A DNA stretch of 35,057 nt from Gemmatimonadales bacterium (GTDB lineage Bacteria > Gemmatimonadota > Gemmatimonadetes > Gemmatimonadales > GWC2-71-9), in NCBI GenBank assembly GCA_036500345.1, contig DASYCE010000024.1:1-35057 (forward strand), written 5' to 3'. Below the pieces are notes generated by a model. It was given only the letters and a program-made list of their open reading frames with translations. It was not told where the DNA came from and made no database searches. Below, in pieces: positions 7,125-15,449 of this stretch. The position numbers were made by a program, and so were the translations under genes. Each line of letters opens with the position of its first letter. Position 1 is the first letter of the stretch.

Positions 7125-7130
7125 TATCAT
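7125..7130 (+). promoter_or_regulatory. Putative -10 element of hemW
   Basis: TATCAT (5 of 6 matches to TATAAT) lies in the 21-nt gap after dprA and ends 5 nt before the GTG of hemW. There is no Shine-Dalgarno in the gap. The layout fits an internal promoter giving a leaderless hemW transcript. Confidence 0.42.
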
Positions 7131-7135
7131 TCGCT

Positions 7136-8239
7136 GTGCACGTTTATCTCCACGTCCCGTTCTGCGGCCGGCGATGCTCGTACTGTGACTTCGCGATCGC
7201 AGTGCGCAACGTCACGCCGGACGCGGCATTCCTGGCCGCGATTACCGGAGAGATCGCGCTCCGGCGTGGCGCGGAGCGCTGGCCTGCCGGGCCGGTCCAG
7301 ACCATCTACTTCGGCGGCGGCACGCCGTCGCGGCTCGATCCACTCACCATCACGCAACTCATTGCCGTGCTGAGCGGAATCTGGCCGCGGGCGGCAGACG
7401 CGGAGATCACCCTCGAAGCCAACCCCGACGACGTGACCGCCGAGCGTGCTCGTGGTTGGGTCCGCGCCGGGATCAACCGCATCTCGCTCGGCGTGCAGAG
7501 TCACGACGCGGCGGTGTTGGAGTGGATGCACCGGACCCACCGCGCCGAGCAGGTGCCCGAGGCCCTCGCGATCCTGCGAGCGGAGGGAATCACCAATATT
7601 TCCCTCGACCTGATCTTTGCGCTGCCGGAGACGTTGCGTCGCAATTGGTCCGACGACTTGCAGCGAACGCTCGCCCTCGCCCCCGATCACGTCTCGCTGT
7701 ACGGACTCACGGTGGAAGCGCACACGCCGTTGGCGCGATGGGTTGGCCGCGGCGAGATCGTCACGCCGATGGATGAGCGGTATGCCGACGAATATCTCCT
7801 GGCCCATGAGCAACTGATTGCGGCGGGGTTCGAGCACTATGAAGTCTCGAATGCGGCTCGCCCCGGCTTTCGATCCCGCCACAACTCGGCATACTGGAGC
7901 GGAGCGCCGTACGTCGGGCTCGGACCATCGGCGCACTCGCTGCTGGCTGACGCGCGGCAATGGAACGTCCGCGAGTGGGAGGCATTTCGTCGCCGGGTCG
8001 ACGAAGCGGCGACCCCAGTCGAGGGTCAGGAAACGATTGACGGTGCCCCGAAACGGCTCGAAGATCTCTATCTCGGATTGCGAACGATCGAGGGTGCGAG
8101 CCAGGCGATGGTGCCCGCAGGAGCGCGCGCAGCGTGGGTCCGCGCCGGCTGGGCAACGACGGAGGGGGGTCGGATTCGACTCACGGTCGAAGGATGGCTT
8201 CGGCTCGATGCGCTGGTGGGAGCCGTCAGGGATTCCTAG
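7136..8239 (+). CDS. hemW: Radical SAM heme chaperone HemW
   Basis: This 367-residue radical-SAM protein has the iron-sulfur motif C10-GRR-C14-SY-C17 at its very N-terminus. Also present are GGGTPSRL (about 63-70), EANPDDVTAERARGW, RISLGVQSHDAAVLEWMHRTH and ISLDLIFALPE. The residue two after the third cysteine is Phe (CDF) rather than the extra Cys of HemN (CxC). The N-terminal extension of HemN is also missing. Both argue for HemW, which binds heme and delivers it to haemoproteins, and not for coproporphyrinogen dehydrogenase. A C-terminal HemN_C-like winged helix is present (KRLEDLYLGLRTIEG to the end). The GTG at 7136 is chosen because the motif starts immediately after it. Confidence 0.93.
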   Translation: MHVYLHVPFCGRRCSYCDFAIAVRNVTPDAAFLAAITGEIALRRGAERWPAGPVQTIYFGGGTPSRLDPLTITQLIAVLSGIWPRAADAEITLEANPDDVTAERARGWVRAGINRISLGVQSHDAAVLEWMHRTHRAEQVPEALAILRAEGITNISLDLIFALPETLRRNWSDDLQRTLALAPDHVSLYGLTVEAHTPLARWVGRGEIVTPMDERYADEYLLAHEQLIAAGFEHYEVSNAARPGFRSRHNSAYWSGAPYVGLGPSAHSLLADARQWNVREWEAFRRRVDEAATPVEGQETIDGAPKRLEDLYLGLRTIEGASQAMVPAGARAAWVRAGWATTEGGRIRLTVEGWLRLDALVGAVRDS

Positions 8240-8242
8240 CTT
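8237..8242 (+). promoter_or_regulatory. Putative -10 element of hrcA
   Basis: TAGCTT, extended to TAGCTTTG (8237-8244), begins on the stop codon of hemW and ends 6 nt before the hrcA ATG. The 8-mer fits TAnnTTTG, the -7 consensus known from Bacteroidetes. No CIRCE inverted repeat (TTAGCACTC-N9-GAGTGCTAA) is present here, so HrcA autoregulation at this site is not supported. Confidence 0.42.
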
Positions 8243-8248
8243 TGGTCC

Positions 8249-9283
8249 ATGCCTGAGGCCGAGGAACTGACCGACCGGGAACGCCGGATTCTCGAAGCGG
8301 TCATCGAGACGTACATCGCGACGGCGGAGCCGGCGGGTAGCCACCGCGTGGCGCGCCGCTCATCCCTTGGGATGTCGCCCGCCTCGATTCGCAACACGAT
8401 GAGCGACCTCGAGGAGAAGGGGTACCTCTATCATCCCCATGCCTCCGCTGGTCGGATCCCGACTGACCGTGCCTATCGGCTCTATGTCGACACGATGGCC
8501 GACCGGGCACAGCCCGACCCGCACGCCTGCGAACATCTGGAAATTGCGCTCGCCTCGAGCCCGTCGACCGACGACCTCCTGGCGAGAGCGGCGCAGATGC
8601 TCGGGATATTGACCCAGGAGCTTGGAGTCGCGGTCGCACCGGCGATTGAGGAGATCGTGCTCGATCGCGTCGACCTGGCAGCGGTGGCGAGCGACCGATT
8701 GCTTCTCGTCCTTTCGCTTCGCAGCGGAAACATCCGCTCGATCTACGTTCGCCTTCGCGGCGCACTCTCCCCGGCCGAAGTCGAGGACGCCCAGCGGACG
8801 CTCAACGAACGCCTCGCCGGGCTCACCCTGCGGGAGATCCGGGGATCGTTCGCCGAGCGGCTCCGCGATGCCAGGGCGCTTCCCGACGGCAGCGAACTCC
8901 TCGACATCATTCTCGCGGAGGGGGAAGGGCTGTTCGACCTCCCCGAGCCGCACGACGCGGTGGTGATCGGCAGCCAGTCGGTCCTCATGGAGCAGCCGGA
9001 GTTTGCCTCCCACGATCAGATGCGGTCGCTGCTCACCCTCACCGATCGTCGCGGCCTCCTCCGGCAGGCGCTGGCGGAGCGACGGCGTGAGGGGATCACG
9101 GTCTCGATCGGCGGCGAGCACCGGGAACCTGGTCTGGCCACCTTCACGTTGGTGACGTCGACCTATCATCGCGGCGGGGCCACCGGCGTTATCGGTGTCC
9201 TCGGTCCGACCCGTATGGCCTATGACAAGATTGTCGGCCTGGTAGAGCATGCCGGCCGGCTGATTGAAGGGTTGAGCCAGTGA
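8249..9283 (+). CDS. hrcA: Heat-inducible transcription repressor HrcA
   Basis: HrcA represses chaperone operons by binding CIRCE elements and depends on GroEL for folding. The 344-residue product has an N-terminal winged helix ([73 protein letters not shown]) and the typical GAF-like body that ends [20 protein letters not shown]. Length and motifs are normal. It stands 9 nt after hemW, and its stop overlaps the dnaJ start (GTGA), so HrcA and DnaJ are co-translated. The usual grpE and dnaK are not between them. CIRCE sites would have to be at groESL or dnaK elsewhere. Confidence 0.97.
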   Translation: MPEAEELTDRERRILEAVIETYIATAEPAGSHRVARRSSLGMSPASIRNTMSDLEEKGYLYHPHASAGRIPTDRAYRLYVDTMADRAQPDPHACEHLEIALASSPSTDDLLARAAQMLGILTQELGVAVAPAIEEIVLDRVDLAAVASDRLLLVLSLRSGNIRSIYVRLRGALSPAEVEDAQRTLNERLAGLTLREIRGSFAERLRDARALPDGSELLDIILAEGEGLFDLPEPHDAVVIGSQSVLMEQPEFASHDQMRSLLTLTDRRGLLRQALAERRREGITVSIGGEHREPGLATFTLVTSTYHRGGATGVIGVLGPTRMAYDKIVGLVEHAGRLIEGLSQ

Positions 9284-10404
9284 GCGATCTGTACGCCGTC
9301 CTCGAAGTGTCGCGCGAAGTCACCGACGATGACATCAAGAAGTCGTATCGTCGGCTGGCGATGCTCTATCACCCGGACCGGAATTCAGCGCCCGATGCCG
9401 AGGCACGCTTCAAGGAGATCGCCGAGGCGTACCAGGTTCTCAGCGATCCCGACAAACGCGCGCACTACGATCGATTCGGGAGCGCCCCGTCGTCGACCAG
9501 CGGATTCGGTGCAGGATTCCAGCACATCGACCTCTCCGAAGCGCTCAACATCTTCATGCGCGATATCGGTTTCGGCGGTCTCGACGGCATCTTCGGCGGT
9601 GGCGCGCAACGCGATCCGACCCGCGGCCAGGATATCCGCGTGACGGTCAAGCTGTCGCTGCAGGAAGTGGCTCTTGGCGCCAAGCGCAATGTCCGGCTCA
9701 AGACGCTGGTCCCGTGCACCAACTGCAACGGCACCGGCGCTGCGAAGGGCACCCGGCCAGTCCAGTGCGCGACGTGCGGCGGATCGGGCGAGGTGCGGCG
9801 GGCCGCCCGCTCGATGTTCGGGCAGTTCGTCCAGGTCGGTCCGTGTCCCACCTGTCATGGCGAAGGTCATGTGGTCGCGACTCCGTGCGAAGTCTGTCGT
9901 GGCGAGGGTCGCGTCAAGGGCGAACGCAGCGTGACAGTGGACGTCCCCCCCGGTGTCTCGCCGCAGCACTATCTCACGCTGCGCGGACTCGGCACACCCG
10001 GGCCGCGCGGAGGGAATCCCGGCGACCTGATCGTGATGATCGAGGTGAAGGAGGATGATCGCTTCGAACGTCACGGCGACGACTTGCACGTCGAGCTGCC
10101 CGTGTCGTTCTCGCAGGCCGCACTTGGAACCACCGCGCGTGTTCCCACGCCATACGGTGACGAAGCGCTGGCGATTCCGGCGGGGACCCAGTCCGGGACG
10201 GTGCTCCGGCTGCGAGGGAAAGGATTGCCGCATCTCGGGGGCGCCGGTGTCGGCGACCTGAACGTCGCGGTCCTGGTCTGGACGCCGGATGATCTCACCG
10301 ACGTGCAGCGACAACTGTTCACCGAGCTCGCCAAGTACGAAGGCGACGGACCGACGCGCAAAGGCGGCTTCTGGTCGAAACTCAAGGAAGCCCTCGGCGC
10401 GTGA
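9280..10404 (+). CDS. dnaJ: Chaperone DnaJ (Hsp40)
   Basis: A class I J-protein of 374 residues that stimulates DnaK ATPase and holds unfolded substrates. The J domain spans 1-70 with HPD at 31-33 (MLYHPDRN). A fairly short Gly/Phe region follows (SGFGAGFQ to [10 protein letters not shown]). The four zinc repeats [24 protein letters not shown] and CEVCRGEG lie at about 146-212, all with both cysteines. The C-terminal substrate domains include [20 protein letters not shown] and [20 protein letters not shown]. The GTG start overlaps the hrcA stop. The order hrcA-dnaJ-prmA-rsmE is common in bacteria and suggests a heat-shock-linked operon. Confidence 0.97.
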   Translation: MSDLYAVLEVSREVTDDDIKKSYRRLAMLYHPDRNSAPDAEARFKEIAEAYQVLSDPDKRAHYDRFGSAPSSTSGFGAGFQHIDLSEALNIFMRDIGFGGLDGIFGGGAQRDPTRGQDIRVTVKLSLQEVALGAKRNVRLKTLVPCTNCNGTGAAKGTRPVQCATCGGSGEVRRAARSMFGQFVQVGPCPTCHGEGHVVATPCEVCRGEGRVKGERSVTVDVPPGVSPQHYLTLRGLGTPGPRGGNPGDLIVMIEVKEDDRFERHGDDLHVELPVSFSQAALGTTARVPTPYGDEALAIPAGTQSGTVLRLRGKGLPHLGGAGVGDLNVAVLVWTPDDLTDVQRQLFTELAKYEGDGPTRKGGFWSKLKEALGA

Positions 10405-11237
10405 GTGATCGCTGGTGGCGAGTCGTCTTCGCCGCCCCGTCCGGCACCGCTGACGCGATTGCCGGGATGATCGTCGTGGCGACCGGTAGCGGCGTCGAAG
10501 AACTCGCCGACGGCGCACTCACCACCACCCTCGAATCCGAAGCGGCTGCGCGCGACCTCATCGACCGCGTCACGCAGCAGTTCCCCGGGACCTCGGCCGC
10601 ATGCAGCGAAGCAGCGTCGATCGATTGGTCGACTCGCTGGCGCGACGGGATCGTGACCCGGCGCTTCGGACGGCTGCTGCTCACGCCGAGCTGGCTGCCG
10701 GTCACCGCCGCGGCCGGCGACGTGGTGATCACCATCGATCCGGAATCAGCGTTCGGCAGCGGCGAGCACGGGTCGACGCGCGGTGCGCTTGCGCTCGTCG
10801 AGCGTCACGTGCAGAGTGGCGACCGCGTCCTCGATCTCGGGAGCGGATCGGGAATCCTGTCGATTGCCGCGGTCGCCCTGGGTGCCCGATCGGCGATCGG
10901 CTTCGAGATCGACGAGCCGTCACTTCCCGTCGCCGAAACGAACGCGCTTCGCAACGGCGTCGACGGTGGGGTGTCGTTCATCGGCGGCGACGCGGCAGAT
11001 CTTGCGCCACTGGCGGGTCCGGTCGAAGTCGTCTGTTCCAACATTCTGCGGACGGTGAATGTCGTGCTGCTCCCTGCGATTGCGGCAGCGTTGATTCCCG
11101 GCGGCCTCGCGATCTTCGCGGGGATGGAAGCGCCCGAATCCCCGCTTTTCGAGCCCGTGCTCGCCGCCGGCGGGTTCGAGATCATCGACGCCGTGATCGA
11201 CGACGGATGGTGGTCCGTCGCGGCGCGATGCCGATGA
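10401..11237 (+). CDS. prmA: Ribosomal protein L11 methyltransferase PrmA
   Basis: PrmA trimethylates ribosomal protein L11 using S-adenosylmethionine. The 278-residue product has a small N-terminal substrate-recognition domain (about 1-95), then the family signature [20 protein letters not shown], where the usual AFGTG-x-H-x-TT appears as [10 protein letters not shown]. The SAM-binding loop [15 protein letters not shown] comes next. The catalytic-site NIL tripeptide is kept in [10 protein letters not shown]. The first domain is somewhat divergent. The start overlaps the dnaJ stop as GTGA and the end overlaps rsmE as ATGA, so it sits in the middle of a coupled gene set. Confidence 0.93.
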   Translation: MSDRWWRVVFAAPSGTADAIAGMIVVATGSGVEELADGALTTTLESEAAARDLIDRVTQQFPGTSAACSEAASIDWSTRWRDGIVTRRFGRLLLTPSWLPVTAAAGDVVITIDPESAFGSGEHGSTRGALALVERHVQSGDRVLDLGSGSGILSIAAVALGARSAIGFEIDEPSLPVAETNALRNGVDGGVSFIGGDAADLAPLAGPVEVVCSNILRTVNVVLLPAIAAALIPGGLAIFAGMEAPESPLFEPVLAAGGFEIIDAVIDDGWWSVAARCR

Positions 11238-11953
11238 GCGGCGCCGCTGTTCTCGCCGCCACGGAGCTGCTGGTGGACGGCGGAGTCATTGACCTCGATG
11301 ACGACGAACGACACCACCTGCAGGTACGGCGCGTTTCCGATGGCGCCACGGTGCGAGTCTTCGACGGCGAGGGTGGCACGGCAGCGGGGGTATTGCGTCA
11401 CGCCAAGTCATCGGCAACGGTGACGATTTCGAACGTGCACCGAGCTGATCGGCCAGCGCCCACTGTGCTGGCGATCGGTGCCGGCGACAAGGATCGTTTC
11501 ATTGCGCTCGCCGAGCGCGCCACCGAACTCGGTGTCACCGAACTGATCCCGGTCGAGGCCGAGCGTGCGCGCGACGTCGCCGGCCGGGTTCGCGCAGCAC
11601 ATCTCGACCGGATGCGGCGACGCGCTCGCGAAGCGTGCAAGCAGTGCGGCAATCCCTGGGCGACGACGATCGTCGAGCCGCTGTCGTTCGAACAGCTCAT
11701 CCAACGATACCGCGCCCGTCGCTGGCTCGTCGCGGATCATTCGGGTGGTGCGGCTCCGGGCATCGGCACCGTCGAAGCGATCGGATGGATCATCGGACCC
11801 GAGGGCGGACTCACCCCCGACGAGATGGTCCGGTGCAGGGAAACGCTCGGCGCCGTTTCCGTGACCCTTGGACCGTCGATCTTGCGGTTTGATACCGCCG
11901 CAATCGTCGCCGCCGGACTCACCATCGACCGGCGGCTCACAGCGGAGAGATGA
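11234..11953 (+). CDS. rsmE: 16S rRNA (uracil-1498-N3)-methyltransferase RsmE
   Basis: A SPOUT-fold methyltransferase for m3U1498 in 16S rRNA. The 239-residue product has an N-terminal PUA-like domain (DDDERHHLQVRRVSDGATVR). The knotted C-terminal domain includes AIGAGDKDRFIALAERATEL, EACKQCGNPWATTIVEPL, IIGPEGGLTPDE and TLGPSILRFDTAAIVAAG. In most members the last motif is LG-x-RILRTETA, so this copy is slightly divergent there. The ATG at 11234 is preferred because it makes an ATGA overlap with prmA like its neighbours; an in-frame ATG six nt earlier (11228) would add two residues. Confidence 0.94.
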   Translation: MSGAAVLAATELLVDGGVIDLDDDERHHLQVRRVSDGATVRVFDGEGGTAAGVLRHAKSSATVTISNVHRADRPAPTVLAIGAGDKDRFIALAERATELGVTELIPVEAERARDVAGRVRAAHLDRMRRRAREACKQCGNPWATTIVEPLSFEQLIQRYRARRWLVADHSGGAAPGIGTVEAIGWIIGPEGGLTPDEMVRCRETLGAVSVTLGPSILRFDTAAIVAAGLTIDRRLTAER

Positions 11954-12294
11954 TGGACTGCATTTTCTGTCGCATCGCAGCAGGGGAAATTCCGGCGACG
12001 ATTGTCGCCCGAACCGACCACGCGATCGCCTTTCGGGACCTCCATCCGCAGGCACCGACTCACCTCCTCGTGGTTCCGACCGAACATGTCGGGTCGGCGG
12101 CCCATCTTTCCCGTGGAGCCGCGGCACGGGTCCTTGGGGAGATTGCGGCGCTGGCCACCACGGTCGCAGCCGAACTTGGTCTCGAGGCCGGATACCGGAT
12201 GGTGATCAACACGGGCCCGGAAGGCGGCCAGACCGTCGACCACCTCCACCTGCACCTCCTGGGCGGTCGCCAGTTCCACTGGCCGCCCGGCTAG
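11950..12294 (+). CDS. HIT family protein (histidine triad hydrolase)
   Basis: A 114-residue histidine-triad protein of the Hint/HinT branch. It begins MDCIFCRIAAGEIPA, whose C-x-x-C is common in this branch, and carries PTHLLVVPTEHV and the triad VDHLHLHLLGGR (H-x-H-x-H). Family members hydrolyse purine nucleoside phosphoramidates or adenylates; the substrate here is unknown. It overlaps rsmE by ATGA and ends the hrcA-dnaJ-prmA-rsmE series. A 92-nt gap with a promoter for rpsU follows, so this is probably the last gene of the transcription unit. Confidence 0.94.
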   Translation: MMDCIFCRIAAGEIPATIVARTDHAIAFRDLHPQAPTHLLVVPTEHVGSAAHLSRGAAARVLGEIAALATTVAAELGLEAGYRMVINTGPEGGQTVDHLHLHLLGGRQFHWPPG

Positions 12295-12303
12295 GCCTCC
12301 GAG

Positions 12304-12332
12304 TTGCCCGGGCTTCATCGGGTGGATAGCTT
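12304..12332 (+). promoter_or_regulatory. Putative promoter of the rpsU operon
   Basis: TTGCCC (12304-12309) and TAGCTT (12327-12332) are 17 nt apart, and the -10 extends to TAGCTTTG, the same 8-mer found before hrcA. A GTTG at 12303-12306 is 20 nt before TAGCTTTG, which also fits the Bacteroidetes-type spacing. Transcription would start near 12339, giving a leader of about 48 nt that holds a good ribosome-binding site (AGGGGTGAT, about 12371-12379) before the rpsU ATG. Confidence 0.5.
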
Positions 12333-12386
12333 TGGAGTCTGCTATTCAACCGCCCGTTCGGGGGCCGAGAGGGGTGATTTCAGTAC

Positions 12387-12581
12387 ATGTCGGAAGTCAT
12401 CATCCACGAGGATGAGAGCTTCGAGCGCGCGCTCAAGCGTTTCAAGAAAAAGTGCGAGAAGGCTGGTATCCTCTCCGACTTGCGCAAGCACCGGCACTAT
12501 GAGAAGCCCAGTGAAAAGCGCAAGCGAAAAATGAACGCTGCGCAGCGCAAGAACCGCCGCGGTCGCACGGTACATGTCTGA
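12387..12581 (+). CDS. rpsU: 30S ribosomal protein S21
   Basis: This 64-residue, very basic protein matches S21: [40 protein letters not shown] and [21 protein letters not shown]21 aids initiation and start-site selection near the anti-Shine-Dalgarno end of 16S rRNA. It is the first gene of a variant macromolecular-synthesis operon that continues with yqeY, mutS2 and dnaG. It has a clear ribosome-binding site and overlaps the next gene by 8 nt. Confidence 0.98.
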   Translation: MSEVIIHEDESFERALKRFKKKCEKAGILSDLRKHRHYEKPSEKRKRKMNAAQRKNRRGRTVHV

Positions 12582-13014
12582 CATCGTCACCCGGCTGCGC
12601 GCCGATCAGATTGCGGCGCGCAAGGCCGCACACAAGGACCGGACCCTGGTACTCGGGACGGTCCTTGCGTCGTTGAAGAACAAGGAAATCGAACTCGGCC
12701 GCGTGCCCTCCGATGTCGAAACGATCGACGTGCTTCGCAAGCAGATCAAGCAGCGTCTCGATTCCGTCGAGCAGTATCGCAAGGGCGGTCGCGATGATCT
12801 CGCCGCAAAGGAAGAGTTCGAGATCGGCGTGCTTCGAGAATTCCTCCCGCCGGAAGTCGATGCCGAGACGATTCGCGCCGCCGCGCGTGACGCGATCGCT
12901 GGCGGCGCAACGGACCTCGGCCGGCTGATGGGCGCGCTGATGGGACGATTCAAGGGGCAGGCCGACGGAGCCACGATCAATCGCATCGCCCGCGAGGCAC
13001 TGCAGCAGAAATGA
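12574..13014 (+). CDS. GatB/YqeY domain protein
   Basis: A 146-residue helical protein of the YqeY family, which resembles the tRNA-binding tail of the amidotransferase subunit GatB. Signs are [20 protein letters not shown], a central helical segment, [20 protein letters not shown] and the closing [20 protein letters not shown]. The precise function is unknown; a role with tRNA or translation is suspected from the fold. It overlaps rpsU by 8 nt (ATGTCTGA), and its stop overlaps mutS2 as ATGA. The arrangement next to rpsU and dnaG is widespread in bacteria. Confidence 0.95.
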   Translation: MSDIVTRLRADQIAARKAAHKDRTLVLGTVLASLKNKEIELGRVPSDVETIDVLRKQIKQRLDSVEQYRKGGRDDLAAKEEFEIGVLREFLPPEVDAETIRAAARDAIAGGATDLGRLMGALMGRFKGQADGATINRIAREALQQK

Positions 13015-15449
13015 CCGGTGTCTCGCCGCTGTCGACCGGGGTGCCGCCTCATACGCGAGACGGCACCCCGGCGCGCTTGGATCCGGCCCATTCCGCCGAC
13101 GGCCTCGCCGCGATCGAGTTCGACGCGGTCCTCGACGTCGTTGCCGGCTTCACGGCCGGGCCGCTCGGCGCCGATGCGATCCGCGCGCTGCGGCCTGCGA
13201 GCGACATCGAGTGGATTCGGCACGAGCTCAGCGAGGTCGGTGAACTGCTGGCGCTGATCGGCCGCGGCGAGCGATTCGACGTCGCTCCGATCCCGCCGCT
13301 TCGCACCGTGCTCGGCCGACTGCGCATTGACGGAAGCGTGCTCGACATCGCGGAACTCGCCGCCGTCAAGATGACCCTCGCCGCCGCGCGCATCATCGGC
13401 GACGAACTCGCACGGCATCGGATGGCGTGCCCCCTGGTCGCGGGGCGGCATGTCGCGCCGGTCCATCGGGCAATCGAGCGGACGCTGGAGCTCGCCGTCG
13501 GCGACGATGGAGAACTGCTCGACACGGCCAGCCCGGCCCTCGCGTCGGCACGCCGTGACGTGCACGCCGCGCGCGAGCGGCTGGTCCGACGACTCGAGAC
13601 GCTCCTGCGCGATCTTGATGCGTCGAGCGTTGGGGCAGGCGCGACGGTGACCATGCGAAGCGGCCGGTACGTCATTCCGATTCGCCGCGATTCTCGCCAG
13701 CGCCCCGAGGGGATCATCCACGACGAGTCGGCAAGCGCCGGCACGCTGTTCGTCGAACCGACCGCCGCGATCGACCTCGGCAACGCACTCCGCTCGGCCG
13801 TCGTTGCGGAGGAACGGGCGGTCCTGGCGGTCCTTCGCGATCTCACGCAACGCCTTCGGCCGATTGAACCGTTGCTTGCCGCGCACCACGACTGCTGCGT
13901 CGCGATCGATTCGCTCGTTGCGCGAGCTCGATGGGCGTACAATGCCAACGCCTCCGTTCCGACAATCCACCCGGCGGGGGGCGCACTTCGCCTCAACGTG
14001 GCTCGACACCCGCTGCTGATCGCGAAGGGAATCGTCGCAGTTCCCTTTGATCTCACCCTGGACGCTGGTGAGCACACCCTGCTGATCTCGGGACCAAACA
14101 CCGGCGGCAAGACGGTCCTGCTCAAGACGGTCGGACTGGCGATCGCCCTGGCGCAATCGGGGCTGGTCCCTCCGGTTGGCCCCGACAGCATCATTCCGAT
14201 GATCGATCGCCTCTTCGTCGACATCGGCGATCATCAATCGCTCGCCGCCGACCTCTCGACCTTTGCCGCGCACGTCGCCTCGGTGCGGCAGATCCTCGAC
14301 TACAGCGAGCGGGGCACCCTCGTGTTGCTCGATGAAATCGGTTCGGGCACCGATCCGGCCGAAGGTGGGGCGCTCGCCGCTGCGGTCCTGGAATCGCTGA
14401 CCAGTCGCGGCGCGCTGACCCTTGCCACCACCCATCTCGGCGCGCTCAAGCTGCTGGCGACGCGAGTCGACGGCGTGGTCAACGGGTCGCTGCATTTCGA
14501 CGCCGAGACGCTTTCGCCGACCTTCCGATTTGCCAAGGGGATCCCCGGTCGTTCCTATGGGCTCGCCATCGCGCGGCGGCTCGGCGTGTCTTCGGAGGTG
14601 TTGCGGAACGCCGAGCGACTGGTCCCCGAGGCGGAACGCAATCTCGATCAATTGCTGGCGACGGTCGAAGCGCGACGGCAAGCGCTCGACGCCGGCGAAG
14701 CCACGTTTCGCGAGCGACTCGACGAGATCGAACGGCGCGAGGCGACACTGGAGGCGACGCAGGCAGCGCAGCACGCTCGCGATGCCGCGCTGCGCGCCGC
14801 CGAGAAGACGGCGGAGCGCGATCGGGCCCGGGCGGCGAAGGCGTACCTGCTCGAAGCGCGCAAGCAGGTTGAGGCGGCGCTGGCATTGGCCCGAGGCGCC
14901 GCCGACGAAACGGCTGCCAAGGACGCGCGGCGCTTGGTGGAGGAGGGCATTCGAGATCAGCGTGCCCGCCTTGACGAATCCGACCCGACGATCGACGGCA
15001 GCGACGAGACGCTGCAGGTCGGTGACCGCGTTCGCCTCAATACCGGTGCGACGGGGGAGCTCGCCGAGATCCGGGGCGACGGAAAGGGAGTCGTCCTGGT
15101 GGGAACGATGCGGCTCGTGGTCGCGACGGGGACGCTCACTCGCGTCGCGGGTGCAGCCCCGCGGCCTCGTGTCGCGGCGGTTCGCGTCGACGAGTCGGCG
15201 CCGGCAGGCGCGTACGAACTCGATCTCCGTGGCATGCGGGCTGACGAGGCGGAGGCGGCCGTGGCGCTGGCGATCGACCGGGCCACTCTCGCGGAACAGC
15301 CACACCTCGCCATCATTCACGGCATGGGAACCGGTGTCCTTCGCGACGTTGTCCGGCGACTCCTCGCCGCGGACCGGCGCGTCGCCTCGTTCGACTTTGC
15401 GCCGCGCACTCAGGGCGGCGTTGGCGTGACCGTCGCGGTGCTCCGCTAG
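13011..15449 (+). CDS. mutS2: Endonuclease MutS2
   Basis: This 812-residue MutS-family ATPase has a C-terminal Smr nuclease domain. It lacks the mismatch-recognition domains of MutS1. The N-terminal core and clamp region occupies about 25-330. The ATPase has Walker A GPNTGGKT (about 361-368), DHQSLAADLSTFAAHVASVR and Walker B LVLLDEIGSGTDP (about 435-447), then TLATTHLGALK. A long Arg/Ala/Glu-rich coiled coil lies at about 540-660. The Smr domain covers about 735-812 (YELDLRGMRADEAEAA and IIHGMGTGVLRDVVR). Members limit recombination or rescue collided ribosomes, depending on the species. In many Firmicutes it sits near zapA and pheT; here it is placed between yqeY and dnaG. Confidence 0.96.
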   Translation: MTGVSPLSTGVPPHTRDGTPARLDPAHSADGLAAIEFDAVLDVVAGFTAGPLGADAIRALRPASDIEWIRHELSEVGELLALIGRGERFDVAPIPPLRTVLGRLRIDGSVLDIAELAAVKMTLAAARIIGDELARHRMACPLVAGRHVAPVHRAIERTLELAVGDDGELLDTASPALASARRDVHAARERLVRRLETLLRDLDASSVGAGATVTMRSGRYVIPIRRDSRQRPEGIIHDESASAGTLFVEPTAAIDLGNALRSAVVAEERAVLAVLRDLTQRLRPIEPLLAAHHDCCVAIDSLVARARWAYNANASVPTIHPAGGALRLNVARHPLLIAKGIVAVPFDLTLDAGEHTLLISGPNTGGKTVLLKTVGLAIALAQSGLVPPVGPDSIIPMIDRLFVDIGDHQSLAADLSTFAAHVASVRQILDYSERGTLVLLDEIGSGTDPAEGGALAAAVLESLTSRGALTLATTHLGALKLLATRVDGVVNGSLHFDAETLSPTFRFAKGIPGRSYGLAIARRLGVSSEVLRNAERLVPEAERNLDQLLATVEARRQALDAGEATFRERLDEIERREATLEATQAAQHARDAALRAAEKTAERDRARAAKAYLLEARKQVEAALALARGAADETAAKDARRLVEEGIRDQRARLDESDPTIDGSDETLQVGDRVRLNTGATGELAEIRGDGKGVVLVGTMRLVVATGTLTRVAGAAPRPRVAAVRVDESAPAGAYELDLRGMRADEAEAAVALAIDRATLAEQPHLAIIHGMGTGVLRDVVRRLLAADRRVASFDFAPRTQGGVGVTVAVLR

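Noticed and set aside
12606-15320. Very long antisense open frame (904 codons) on the - strand
   Set aside because: It lies opposite yqeY and mutS2, whose motifs are unmistakable. In GC-rich genes the complementary frame often lacks stops, and its translation shows no family motif.
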